Assembly: GCA_021613535.1 (NCBI GenBank)
Contig: CP075494.1
Span: forward strand, 4,774,001-4,838,000
Length of the DNA: 64,000 nucleotides
Reading direction: 5' to 3'
Source of the DNA: Adineta vaga
Taxonomy: Eukaryota; Rotifera
A model generated the notes under the pieces. That model did not search any database and was not told the origin of the DNA. It worked only from the letters and a program-made list of their open reading frames with translations. Both the position numbers and the translations under genes were made by a program. Shown one piece after another: positions 35,303 to 46,811 of the stretch (position 1 is its first letter; the number at the start of each line of letters is the position of its first letter).

Positions 35303-37168
35303 ATGAATCGATTTGAAGTAATGGACCAGTTTGTCGACGTTCAAAGTGATTTAACAGATTTGATGTGTAATGAATATATGAAAAATCATCCACAACAATA
35401 GAATCAAAATGTTTATATTCAAACTGAACAGATGACAAATGATTGTCGAGATCTATTTAGAAGAATAGTAGAAAACGACTGTCAATTAAATTTCAATGAG
35501 AGGAGAATTGATCAAATAGAACATGAAGTTACTGCTGCTACTTCTACTACTACTGTATTCAACGATACAGTAGAAGTAAATCCTCGTGTCGTGGAAATCG
35601 ATCATTATGAACTACAAAAATTAACGAACATCAGTAGTATTGATTCCATTAAGATGAAAGTAAGTCCTATTGAAGGATATACTAATGAGCCGTTGTTGCC
35701 ATTGTCTAAAGCATGTGCTCCACTGAATAATATCCTTCATAATTTATCGTTCTATGTTCAGCAAGCAATGGATGAAACGTTGGAGCAACCTGCCGATGAA
35801 TTGACAGTGGATGAGAGTGCTGCAATTCGATTATATACATTGGAATGGGAACGACCGTATCGAAGTCTTTATTCAATGCTTAATTTTCATTTAAAAGAAA
35901 GTCACTATTCAGATCTCGAACCATATTTTAAATATTTAAAATTATTTTTAACTGCCCTTGTTAAATTATCATCTGTTCTATCAATGACTATCTGGCGAGG
36001 AGTAACGAAAAATTTAAGTGCAGATTTTCCATCTTGTACTCAAGTAACATGGTGGGCATTTTCCTCGTGTACAACGGAGATGACTGTTCTGGAGAATAAT
36101 ATGTTTTTGGGTAATACCGGTGATCGAACATTGTTTTCTGTCGAAGCTATCAATGGTCGAACTATAGTTGCTCATTCACATTTTGTTACTGAAGATGAAA
36201 TTCTTCTTTTACCTGGTACTCAAATGATAGTTCAATCTCAATTCAGTCCAGCACCCGATCTTCATATCATTCATTTGAGACAAGCGATACCAAATCAAGT
36301 ACTATTAGAACTTCCGTTCGAAGGTACTCCTATACTTTTCCATTCAATATATGCTACATTGTTCTTCTAAGTTTATTTAGGTGCACGCATCTGTATCCAA
36401 AAGTACAGTAAGTAAAATCTTCTTCTTTGAACTATATGTGTTTCGTTTAATTATATCAGACGTCAATGGTATCGTAAGAAAATATTCATTATTCCAATGT
36501 GCTTTTTCATCTTGTTACTCATTGGAGGTATCATAACAAGTTCTATTTTAGGGACAAGATCGAAAATGACTTCGAAAGGTAACATGCTTCACATGAAAAC
36601 ATATATATTATATCTGTTTTGGTGTCCGTGTGTAACAATCCGTTTAAAGCACCAACTTTCTATAAAGGCTGGGACAGATCCCAAATCAATAACAATCGGC
36701 CACTTTCGCAACAACAAACAATTAGATATTGTTGTGACAAACAGTTTGGATTACACTGTAGCGATGATTTTGAACACGGGAGACGGGACATTTCAGAATC
36801 CAGGAAGTATTCCCGTTGGCAGAGATCCATGTTTCGTCGTATCAAGTGATTTTAATAATGATAAAAATTTAGATCTAATAGTAACCAATAGCTTGGACAA
36901 TACTATCAGTTTATTTCTTGGAATTGGAAATGGTTTGTTTGAAACTCCGGTAGCGTATATAGTAGGTCGAGCTCCAGTTTATATAATATCTGATGATTTT
37001 AATAATGATAAAAATCTAGATTTAGTCGTGGCTAATCGAGATGACAGCACTATCAGTGTGCTTTTTGGTTATGGCAATGGGACCTTTCAAATTGGTTTAG
37101 AATATGGAACAGGATCATCTCCGTTCTATCTTACATCTGGCCATCTTGTAGCTTTTTCTCAACATTGA
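35303..37168 (+). CDS. ADP-ribosyltransferase with TM segment and FG-GAP repeats, damaged
   Basis: Exons 35303-36323, 36381-36411 and 36460 onward join in phase. The ART domain has R in TIWRGVTK, the Ser motif FSSCT and an intact E-x-E (TEDEILLLPGT). A membrane segment follows (IFIIPMCFFILLLIGGII). Then come three FG-GAP/VCBS-type repeats (DFNNDKNLDLIVTN, LFLGIGNGLF), integrin-alpha-like propeller units that end abruptly at SFS-free HLVAFSQH*, short for a full propeller. Two oddities: TAG at codon 33 (35399-35401) in frame with the ATG at 35303, so a downstream Met at 35432 may be the real start; and the segment 36579-36649 looks like an intron, but splicing it puts the repeats out of frame by one nucleotide, while retaining it keeps one open frame. 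Confidence 0.68.
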
Positions 37169-37314
37169 CATACAGTAAAATTATCTTACATCAAATGCAA
37201 GAAAACAATCGAACAGTATAATACAAGCAGAAGATTTTAATCATAAAATAAAAAGTTATATAAATGAAGAAAAAAATAGAGTAACCACAAAATATTATAA
37301 CATTCATTAAAATG

Positions 37315-38202
37315 TTAATTTAAACTTTTTTTCAAAACATCAGTAATGGATACTTTGCCTTGAATTCGAACGAATTTGCTATCTTCTGTCCAACGAATTG
37401 TATTATCATCGAATCCGTTGACCATTTCAATCCAATTATCAACTGTAATTTTTGGCCATCCGAATTTACCACAAAGTTCTCGTATATTATCATCTGTCAT
37501 CGGAGCTGCTGGTACAGATTTTCCTAAAACATCACTAAGTGCCTTTGCAATATCATTTGGACTATATGGTTCAGGTCCTTCTAATTCAATGATAACCAAT
37601 TTATCAACGTTATCTTGTGGTTTCGTCATATATTCACTCACAACCCGACCAATATCATTTGTAGCAATATGTGGAATTTTTCGATCTAGTTTTTGTAACA
37701 TTGAACCAAGAACTGGTGAATGTCCTGCTTTGACTGCTGATGCAGCAGCTAACCAATTTTCAGTGAACCATGCACATCGAACAATGACGACTTGTGGTGC
37801 ACTTTCTCTTAATGCTTCTTCAAGTCTATGTGTTGTCAGAATACATCCTGTTTTCGTACTTCTTTCTGCACCAACTGAACTAAGTACAACAACACGTTCG
37901 ACTTTTGCCGCTTTGATAGCTGTAGCTAAAGTTTGACTAACATTTCCCGCTGCAACTTGCATATCAGGCTTATCATACGCTGGCGGATTCATTGCAAAAA
38001 CAGCTTTTGCTCCTTGAAATGCTTTCGTCAAGTTCTCAACATCGGTTAAATCAGCAATAGTCACTTGAATATGACGAGCTCGAAATGATTGTGCTTTATC
38101 TTCTGAACGTATTATCACATGAACAGAAACTGATTGTACAAGAAGATAATCAACAACATAAGAACCTACTTGACCAGTTGCACCAGTTACAACGTATGAC
38201 AT
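37315..38202 (-). CDS. NmrA-like NAD(P)-binding oxidoreductase
   Basis: A single-exon gene for 295 residues. VVTGATGQVGSYVVDYLL is the Rossmann dinucleotide motif at the very N-terminus. VVVLSSVGAE and RCAWFTENW are typical of NmrA/atypical short-chain dehydrogenases such as NAD(P)H-dependent quinone or azo reductases and redox-sensing regulators. The classical YxxxK pair is absent, as usual for this group. Cytosolic. Intronless, with fuller use of G/C-ending codons than its neighbours, so horizontal origin is plausible. Substrate unknown. Confidence 0.82.
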   Translation of the reverse strand: MSYVVTGATGQVGSYVVDYLLVQSVSVHVIIRSEDKAQSFRARHIQVTIADLTDVENLTKAFQGAKAVFAMNPPAYDKPDMQVAAGNVSQTLATAIKAAKVERVVVLSSVGAERSTKTGCILTTHRLEEALRESAPQVVIVRCAWFTENWLAAASAVKAGHSPVLGSMLQKLDRKIPHIATNDIGRVVSEYMTKPQDNVDKLVIIELEGPEPYSPNDIAKALSDVLGKSVPAAPMTDDNIRELCGKFGWPKITVDNWIEMVNGFDDNTIRWTEDSKFVRIQGKVSITDVLKKSLN

Positions 38203-38588
38203 ATCGAGCTTGCTGTTTAACGCAACGTATTATTTGAGTAAGAGAGACATATGTTGCCTTTTTATAGTAAATCCATTTTTTTTCTTTTCCTTTCGTTGAT
38301 AAAATCACCTACACAGTTTTTTCATATTTGGTTAACTACATAAGCAAGTATATGTGTGTTGTGACAGAAATTGACATTTTTGAATTAAGAAAAATAATTG
38401 AAGATGAAAAAATACATGACGATGCATTTTAGTTTCTTTTTTTTCGCATCGTCATGTTATTTCTCAATCAATATTTATCTCTATTCTAGTATTTGAAATG
38501 TATCAGACACGTGAAATACAGATCTTATTTATTAAAGGTAAAATATGGCAAATAATACATGATGATTGTTATATTTTACTCTTTTGAT
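38203..38588. other. intergenic
   Basis: AT-rich. Upstream flank of the NmrA-like gene and 3' flank of the thioredoxin/ZZ gene, both on the minus strand. No gene seen. Confidence 0.5.
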
Positions 38589-39975
38589 TTAATCCTCAGC
38601 ATCCGTATCTGGCTGAGATATAATTACAAGTTCATGTTTATGTCCTTTTTCTTTACACGCTAAACAGAGATCAAAATCAGAGCATATCTCACAGTGAAAT
38701 CGTTGACCAATCAATGGTAGCATTTCACAACCATCACATGCGATAGATGACCAGATAAATTCGTCTGGAACTCTAGGAATCTTTTCACCTTTGCACCAAG
38801 TTTGAATAGCTTGAATACCATTATTTTCAATATATTTACATCCTGACTTCGTCAGTAATTCTCCAGTCGGTTTAAGAACAATGAATGCTGGAATATTCTT
38901 AACAGAAAAATAATTTTTTAGTTGCAATTGAGTTATTTGATTTTCAAATGGCAATGCTCTCCAAGGCATTTTGCCATATAATTTATCAAATGATTTCTGA
39001 TTGTCATCAGCAGAAATCAAAATAATATCAAATGGTAGATTAAGTTTCAGCGCTCTTTGATACAATTCAATTAAAGTTGAAGTCAAACTTGAACACGATA
39101 TTATCCAATCAGCGGCAAAATAAAGGCCTATGCATTTGTTTTCTAACGATTCCATGGTTATTTGTTCATTATTCTTCCCAATTAATGTATTTTTACTGAA
39201 TATTTGTTCTACGGAATAAATTTTCTTTGGCGACCAAAATTCAATCAATTCATGTTGATGTGTATTTCCTTTTGAATAACAACTGTCACAAATATCATAA
39301 CCACATTCTCGATTGAAACAACCAAAACGTGAACCGATTAAAGGTTTCATATAACATTCATGACAATACGTGTATGTCCAAATATAATCTTCAGAACTTA
39401 TCGGTTCTTTGTTCCAATAAATCGTTTCTCCGTTTGTCCATTTTTCTAATGATTTCGCCAGTTGAAATTCTTCATCACCGTTAAACGTCAAGACTTCACC
39501 GTCAGATTTGAGAATAATTAAAGATGGAATATCTTGAATTCGATAATGATGATTTAATTTTTTTGCTCGATCACGATCTATTTCATACGAAAGGAATTAT
39601 TTAGTCATCGAAATTGAAACAAACCAGTTACCTTCATAAGGTAATGCTTTCCATGGCATATCTTGATAGTATTCAGCAAATGATTCTTCATCGCTATCAG
39701 CCGATATGAAGACAATGTCAAATAACAAATGACGATTTTCATTGAATGCATCTAGGTAAGTTTTAGATAATGTAGTTGTGAAATTTCGACACCGAGCGCA
39801 CCATTGGGCACTGATACAAATAATTACATTTTTATGTTACATTATAAAAACAAAGAAATTATACTTACGAAAAATATAAACCAATAGTTTTATTCTTTAA
39901 TTCATCAATATGAATATCAGTAGATTGAGTATTACTCAATAATCTGTTACCCAGAATCATGTTTAGTGTAGTCAT
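38589..39975 (-). CDS. nucleoredoxin-like protein with two thioredoxin-like domains and two ZZ fingers
   Basis: Exons 39975-39869, 39810-39632 and 39577-38589, phases closing, give 424 residues. The order is thioredoxin-like 1, ZZ finger, thioredoxin-like 2, ZZ finger. Domain 1 has the redox motif WCARC straddling just after the first splice, and ISADSDEESF...MPWKALPYE, typical of nucleoredoxin/tryparedoxin. Domain 2 has kept the fold (ISADDNQKSF, MPWRALPFE) but WIISC replaces WCxxC. The ZZ fingers are CHECYMKPLIG...CGYDICDSCY and CDGCEMLPLIG...CLACKEKGHKHEL. Predicted: cytosolic or nuclear disulfide reductase with one active site and Zn-based protein binding. Confidence 0.85.
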
Positions 39976-40231
39976 GTTTGACACTTCAACGTTGTCAAAT
40001 CGAGTACGAGTAATTTTCTTTTTTTCCTATTCATTATTATTCATTATTGACATAAGCAGAAAAAGGTAAGCATGATATTTAAGAATTTTTATTCTAAAAC
40101 GGAAAAAAACAGCACAGAAAAGAAACTGTAAATGTGAGAGTAAGAGAACCGTATTTATTGACTAAACACTACTTATACTTCTATTATATTCTAGATAGAA
40201 CTATATCGACTATTTTATTCATCAGTTATCA

Positions 40232-43078
40232 ATGACCGCACATACAATAAAAATAATCTGGTACGACGTAGATCCTATCGACGAAAATGTTTACCATCAT
40301 TTAACAAATTCTATCTTTCATTATTATAATGATCAACTCAAATGTGTTGGATATATTTCATCATTGCTCAAAAGTGAAATTATATTTTTAATATCTTCTC
40401 CTTCGTCTATAGTTGAAATTTTACCAGAAATTCATGGATTAAGACAGTTAGATACTGTATTCATCTATTCGCGAGAACATGACTATCGAATAGAGAAAGA
40501 TTTCTTGGATAAATATTCGAAAATCATTGGAATATTCGATCGATTAGCCGATTTGTTTCAATCAATCGAGGAGAACTTTGATTTAGCAAAAAAACAAAGT
40601 GAATCATTTCGCTTCTATGAGCAACATCAGAAATCAACTCGTGATTTATCGAACGAATCAGGTTCATTTCTATGGTTACGTTTATTCAAAGATATGATTT
40701 TGAAATTACCTCATGATCAACAAGCAAAACAAGAAATGATCGATAAATTAAAAGAATTTTATCGTAATAATAATCATCAATTGAAATTAATTGAAAAATT
40801 TTCACAAAATTACAAATCAGAAGATGCTATTTCTTGTTATACAGGTCAACCATTTTTATATAAACAACTTAATCGTGCTTTACGAACTGAAGATATTGAA
40901 TTACTTTACAAATTTCGTTATTTTATCTCTGATCTTTCAAAAAATCTCTTTCAAGAACATCTATTATTAAAACAAACATTGGATGGCAAATTGAAATTTT
41001 ATCGCGGAGTGAAATTAGCAAATGATGAAGCAAAAAAGTTAAAAGATAATGTTGGACAGCTTATATCAACGAATGGTTATTTTTCTACAAGTTTTTTGAA
41101 AGAAATTGCTTTAGCATTTGCAGATAAATCAACAGAAAATGAAACAAGTACTTTGTTTGATATCGAATGTGACCTTGGATGTGTCGATTCGGTTATAATG
41201 GCTTCAATAGCTCATTTAAGTACAAATCAAACCGAAGAAGAGGTTCTGTTCGATTTGGATGCAGCATTTGAAATTCTATCCGTAACTAGAGATCTGTCAT
41301 CAAATATTTTAGTAGTAAAAATGAAAGCGACTGATGAAGGAGCAACACTTGCAAAGGAACATATTCGAGAACATGATAGACAATTACTAGGAATACACCC
41401 TGTTCTATTATTCGGGCGCCTTCTTGGTGATATTGGTCAATATGAGAAATTGAAAGAATATTTTCATCGTTTAGAAGCGAATCCAAACGGACAGGATCCT
41501 GCCTCTATTCATCACTATTTGGGCGATGGTTATTTCTACGAAGGAAACTATGAAAGAGCTCTAAAATATTATCAAGATGCGTATGATATGATGATCAATG
41601 CCAAACCATCACGTGATTTTGCTTCGACATTTCCATTAGCTCAAATAGGCGCAATTTTCAGTTTGAAAGGGGACCAAGACAAAGCTTTAGAATATCATAT
41701 ACGTGCGTTTGAAATTCGAAAAATTCATTTGGAGCATGCCTCTTTAACAAGATCAATGGAAACTATTGGATTAATTTATCATAGACAAGGTAAGTACGAT
41801 CAAGCATTGAAATATTTGAAATCATCACTTGAAATACGAGAAGCGTATCTTCCTAGTGAACATAAAGACATTGCTCGTTTACTGAGCAATATTGCTTCTG
41901 TCTATAATGCTATGGATCAATTAGATACTGCATTGGAATATAATGAACGAAGTTTGAAAATCAACAAAAAATGTTTGCCTGGGGGACACAATAATATTGC
42001 CTCAGATTTGAGCAGTATTGGATCAATTTTATCTGATCAAGGACGATATGATGAGGCTTTGGAATATCATCAAAAAGCTCTACAAATTCGTGAAAATATC
42101 TTTCTTAATGGACATTTGAACATTGCGTCAGATTTACGTTATATTGGATATATTTATTATCAAAAACAAAACTATTCACTTTCTCTTAGTTATTTCGAAA
42201 GAGCTTTGAATATCCGAGATGTTTCGTTTCCCGATGTGAAAGATTGGACTTTAGTACGTATTCTAAATCACTATGGACATGTTTATGTAAAATTACACGA
42301 ATATGAGAAAGCATTGACCTATCACTTACGTGCACTTAAAGTTACCGAAGAAATATTTCCTACCGGACACTCGAGTATTACAGATTGTTTGACTGATATT
42401 GGTATTGTTTATCGTCATATGAATAGTTATACGAAAGCATTTGAATATTATAAAAGAGCTATTCAAAATGAAGAACAAAATTGTGCAGAAACAAGTTGGA
42501 TCCGTATTGCTAGAAATTATGATAGTATGGGTATTTGTTTATTCAAGCAAGATGATGAAGAAAATGGAATTACATATCGATTATTGGCAGTAAGAATTCT
42601 CGATAAAGTTTATCCTCGTTTACAACATGCGAAAGTTGTTGATTCAATTGGAGATATATGTTTTGTTAAAGAAATGTACGATGATGCTTTAGAATGTTAT
42701 TGTATCAGTTTAAATATCAAATTAAAATATAAGAAGACGAAAAATGATATTGATTTAGCTGAAACTCTACAAAATATTGGAGATGTTTATTTCGAAAAAG
42801 AAACAGAAGAACATTGGAAAAGCAATGAACAACATCAAATTAAAGCGAGATTTTATTATGAAAAGGCACTGACTATTTATCTAACACAGAAACATGAAAA
42901 GGCCATTCATATTCTAAATCATATTGGATCAATTTATGAAAATATAAGTAAATACCATCTTGCACTTCAATATTACAGACAAGCAATAGCAATAGCAGAA
43001 AAGGATTTTCCTTCAGACGATGCTATTAAAGAAACAAGTATTGATAGTATTGCTCGAGTGAAATGGTTGTTACGCTAA
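40232..43078 (+). CDS. ADP-ribosyltransferase with TPR (kinesin-light-chain type) repeats
   Basis: A single exon of 948 residues. After a ~120-residue N-terminal domain, residues ~130-370 are an arginine-type ART with a complete R-S-E triad: R258 in FYRGVK, FSTSF at 284-288 and TEEEVLF with E335 and E337. From about residue 390 to the end come roughly a dozen 42-residue tetratricopeptide repeats of the kinesin-light-chain pattern (AL.Y...AL.I.....P....IA.....IG..Y...G.Y). TPRs would recruit protein substrates for ADP-ribosylation. No signal peptide; intracellular. ART-TPR proteins are characteristic of rotifers. Confidence 0.9.
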   Translation: MTAHTIKIIWYDVDPIDENVYHHLTNSIFHYYNDQLKCVGYISSLLKSEIIFLISSPSSIVEILPEIHGLRQLDTVFIYSREHDYRIEKDFLDKYSKIIGIFDRLADLFQSIEENFDLAKKQSESFRFYEQHQKSTRDLSNESGSFLWLRLFKDMILKLPHDQQAKQEMIDKLKEFYRNNNHQLKLIEKFSQNYKSEDAISCYTGQPFLYKQLNRALRTEDIELLYKFRYFISDLSKNLFQEHLLLKQTLDGKLKFYRGVKLANDEAKKLKDNVGQLISTNGYFSTSFLKEIALAFADKSTENETSTLFDIECDLGCVDSVIMASIAHLSTNQTEEEVLFDLDAAFEILSVTRDLSSNILVVKMKATDEGATLAKEHIREHDRQLLGIHPVLLFGRLLGDIGQYEKLKEYFHRLEANPNGQDPASIHHYLGDGYFYEGNYERALKYYQDAYDMMINAKPSRDFASTFPLAQIGAIFSLKGDQDKALEYHIRAFEIRKIHLEHASLTRSMETIGLIYHRQGKYDQALKYLKSSLEIREAYLPSEHKDIARLLSNIASVYNAMDQLDTALEYNERSLKINKKCLPGGHNNIASDLSSIGSILSDQGRYDEALEYHQKALQIRENIFLNGHLNIASDLRYIGYIYYQKQNYSLSLSYFERALNIRDVSFPDVKDWTLVRILNHYGHVYVKLHEYEKALTYHLRALKVTEEIFPTGHSSITDCLTDIGIVYRHMNSYTKAFEYYKRAIQNEEQNCAETSWIRIARNYDSMGICLFKQDDEENGITYRLLAVRILDKVYPRLQHAKVVDSIGDICFVKEMYDDALECYCISLNIKLKYKKTKNDIDLAETLQNIGDVYFEKETEEHWKSNEQHQIKARFYYEKALTIYLTQKHEKAIHILNHIGSIYENISKYHLALQYYRQAIAIAEKDFPSDDAIKETSIDSIARVKWLLR

Positions 43079-43394
43079 TTTATCAACACACGTTTCTTTT
43101 TATTTAATAAAAGCTTCAAAAGAGTGCGTAATCTATTGACAACTATTTCTATTCTACATTATAGTCATACGCATAAATGAGTCATGTTAAAGCAATGAAT
43201 GACTCAACATCTGTTGATGTGATAAATAGAAAGAAAAAAGACATAATACATTCTTGCACAACATTCTTGGTCGTTATTGGTCAAAGTAACATAAACATAT
43301 AGTGATATAACTTCTTCATAAAAATACACTTTTTTTGAAATGAACAATACAGTATAAGAAAATATCTGAATTTCTTTTTCTCTCCTCATTGTAG
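43079..43394. other. intergenic
   Basis: 316 nt between two plus-strand genes. It ends with CTCATTGTAG directly before the ATG at 43395, a possible 5' UTR intron or spliced-leader acceptor. Confidence 0.45.
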
Positions 43395-46300
43395 ATGACT
43401 ACAAAAATAGATGTCTCTATCAATTCAAATATTCGACATTGTGTCAATTGTCGACATATATTTCGACACGGTGAACATTGGTTCAATTGTCCTACATGTA
43501 TTAATTACAATCTATGTCAAATATGTAAAGTAACAAATTTATCAACACATATTCATCATCTAGTTTGTAAATATGCGATTGATTATGGATTAGAAAAGAT
43601 ATGTACGAGAATCGATATGGCCAGTCGAATTTTAACTGCAATTGATTTCAATTGGCAAAAACCATGTTTAGGTATGAGAGACAAGTCTAGTACAGATTCA
43701 AATGAATATATCAATTCATATTCATGGCAAACGTTTACAACAGTTGGTGATAGAATCAAGCAATTTAGTTATGGATTGCAACGTTTAATTCAACCACGTG
43801 AATATTTAGGTATTTGTTCAGCAAATCGTCCAGAATGGGTTATTGCTGATTTTGCCTGTATTTTACAAGGTATTATTAGTGTACCGATCTATTGTCGATT
43901 AAGTAATCATGATTTTATTTTTATTCTAAACAATACACGTATCTCAATTATTGTTTGTGATCAAGAAATGTTATTAAGATTTATTCAAATTCATTCACAA
44001 TGTTCAACATTACGTCATCTCATCTGTATGGATCCTATTCCTAAAACTATTTCTGGTAAATTATATACTTTGTACAGATGCTCATACCAATCAAATAAAT
44101 ATTTATCATTCTATTTTTGTAGGAGTGAATGGTCTTTCTATTCATGATATGAATGATATTGAAAACAACAGTTCTAATCAATTACAGGAATATGTTATTC
44201 GTGAATCTGGTGATTGTGTAACGATTGTGTATACAAGTGGAAGTTCAGGATTTCCTAAAGGAGCTATACTCTCCGAAAAAGTCTATCGAGCAACTTATCC
44301 GATACGAACTATATCAGCCAATGAAGAACGTGTTCGATTTTGTTATCGTCCATTAGCATGGATAACTGATCGTAAAGGTATTTTGGCGACATTTTTGGAA
44401 GGAGGATCTACTGGATTTTCTACGAATAATGTCACTCGATTAATGGAAGAATTAACTTTGATTGCACCAACATTTTTCTCAGCACCACCAACATTTTGGA
44501 ATAAGATCTATTCAGAATTTCATCTTGCTCTCTCATTAACAGCGACTGAAAATGAAGAACATCTGTATGAACAATTTTCTAAATTAATTCCTGTACGATG
44601 TCGAGTGATTTCTATTGGTGGTGCAATGGTTAGTCCAACTGTATTGAAATTCATCGAACGATGTTTTCGACATTGTAAAATAGTCGAAGCGTATGGAACA
44701 ACAGAATGTGGAAGAATTACATTCAATTATAATTTTTTGAGAACAATGATTGATTATCGTCTTGAATCAATCAAAGAAATGGGATATACCGTTGATGATC
44801 AACCATATGCACGTGGTGAATTACTTGTTAAAACGACTCAACTATTTTCGGGATATATAAATAATGTTGAAGAAACACAAGCTGCATTAACTGACGATGG
44901 ATTTTTTCGTACAGGTGATATTGTTGAATTACGTGGTGAAACCAACGGTCAGCCTGATATACATATCATTGATCGAAAGAAAAATTTCTTTAAACTCGCT
45001 CAAGGACAATTTGTATCACCTGAATCTCTCGAATGTATCTATTTACAAAGTTTATTTATCGATCAAATCTATATCTATGGTAATGGTCTTGATAATTGTG
45101 TTAAAGCAGTTATCGTACCAAATAAAGAGTATACTCAGCGATTTCTTGATAAACATCATTTACCTGAGATTGATCCTCATCAGCCGTATGAATTATTTTA
45201 TGACGCAATTATGAATGATCTACATACCATTGCTATGAAAGAATCACTTCAAAAGTATGAAGTTCCATCGAAAATAATTCTTGAATTTCAACCATTCACA
45301 CCAGAAAATGGTCTATTAACACTGTCCATGAAACTTTGTCGTTATAAATTAGCAAGACATTATGCAGATCGATTGAAAGATGAGAAAACAATTGATGATC
45401 GATTAAAAGATATGATCAAACAAATAACTGGACAACAACTCACGATAGAGAAAAATGATCATATTTTTATGACAATGGGTGAAGATTCACTGACACGTTT
45501 ACGTCTCTCACATATGATTCGGAATGATTTAGGTGTATCCATACCACTTCATTTCCTATTTCAATCAGATATGACATTAGAACGATTAACTAACTTCATT
45601 AAAGATCCTTTGCCAATAAAAACATCTGCTACAGAATCTATCATACCGCAACTATTGAACGATGCTGAACTTGATTTGAATATTACAGTGAAAGAATGTC
45701 GAATTAAACCTCTATTTCCAACAAATGTTTTCCTTACAGGAGCAACTGGATATATCGGTGCTTTTCTTCTTGCTGAAATGATTCGAATATATCCTAAGAA
45801 TTGCAAGTTTACATGTTTAGTTCGATGTAAATCTTCAACAACGAATCCTTTAGATCGTATACAAGAAACGATGATCTTTCTTCAATTATGGAATGCAATT
45901 TATCAAGAACGAATTGTCGCTTTATGTGGTGATCTTGCTGAAGATAATTTTGGATTAGATACCAAAACATATACAGATCTTGCAGAACAAATGGATCTAA
46001 TCGTTCATTGTGGTGCAGTAGTTAACTTTGTCTTACCATACAATACACTCCGTCGTCCAAATGTATGTGGTACTCGTGAAGTTATTCGATTTGCATGTCA
46101 TGCTTCCACTTGTATTCCCATACAATATATATCAACAATGAGTATTTTACCTCATGGAATTGTAAACGAGATATCGATTGACAATATTTCTCCAGATCAT
46201 CTTAGAAATGGTTATGCACAGAGTAAATGGGTAGCAGAAAAGTTGATTGCAAAAGTTGAACATCTTGGTCTTCCAGTTGTTATTTATCGACTCGGATCTA

Positions 46301-46788
46301 TTGGCGCTCATACGCAAACAGGTGCTTGTAATCGACATGATTTGAATACATTGTTAGTCAGTACAATTATGAAGATGGGGTGCTATCCCGAAACATTAGT
46401 TAAAAGAAAACTAAAGGAATTACCAGTTGATATTGCTGTTCAAAATATTCTTTCACTAGATCATATTCGATCAGATAATTACGGAAAGATTTATCATGTA
46501 GGAAATATAAATAATGAAATCCTATTTTATAATGTTATAGAAACCATTCTTAGTTGTGGTATTAAACTTGATAAAATATCGGATGATGAATGGCTAATGA
46601 AATTAATATCAACATCAAATCAGAATGATTCAATGGAGATTATGAGAGAAATCTTTGTACATTACATATTCACACAGAAAGACACGGTATCATTTCAATC
46701 AAGTTTTCGACATTCCGATATTGAAAAATGGATATTATTCATACAGAATAATATTCTAACTTCATCTCATACCAACGATCTTTCGTAA
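43395..46788 (+). CDS. carboxylic acid reductase-like enzyme with N-terminal ZZ finger
   Basis: Two exons (43395-44055, 44123-46788), phase 1, give 1108 residues. Residues ~14-58 are a ZZ-type zinc finger (CVNCRHIF...[13 protein letters not shown]). An ANL adenylation domain follows, with [11 protein letters not shown] (257-267), YGTTE (411-415), GFFRTGD (480-486) and DRKK (504-507). A carrier domain has MGEDSL with the phosphopantetheine Ser at about 676. The thioester reductase domain starts at LTGATGYIG (758-766) and carries the Y-x3-K pair in GYAQSKW. This A-T-R order reduces carboxylic acids to aldehydes using ATP and NADPH and needs a phosphopantetheinyl transferase. The order is bacterial/fungal, so the core is a horizontal-transfer candidate, with the ZZ finger added. 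Substrate unknown. Confidence 0.88.
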
Positions 46789-46811
46789 TCTTTGATTCTT
46801 TTGTTTAAATT

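Noticed and set aside
37376-37936. 186-codon plus ORF opposite the NmrA-like gene
   Set aside because: Antisense shadow of a clear coding region; no motif.
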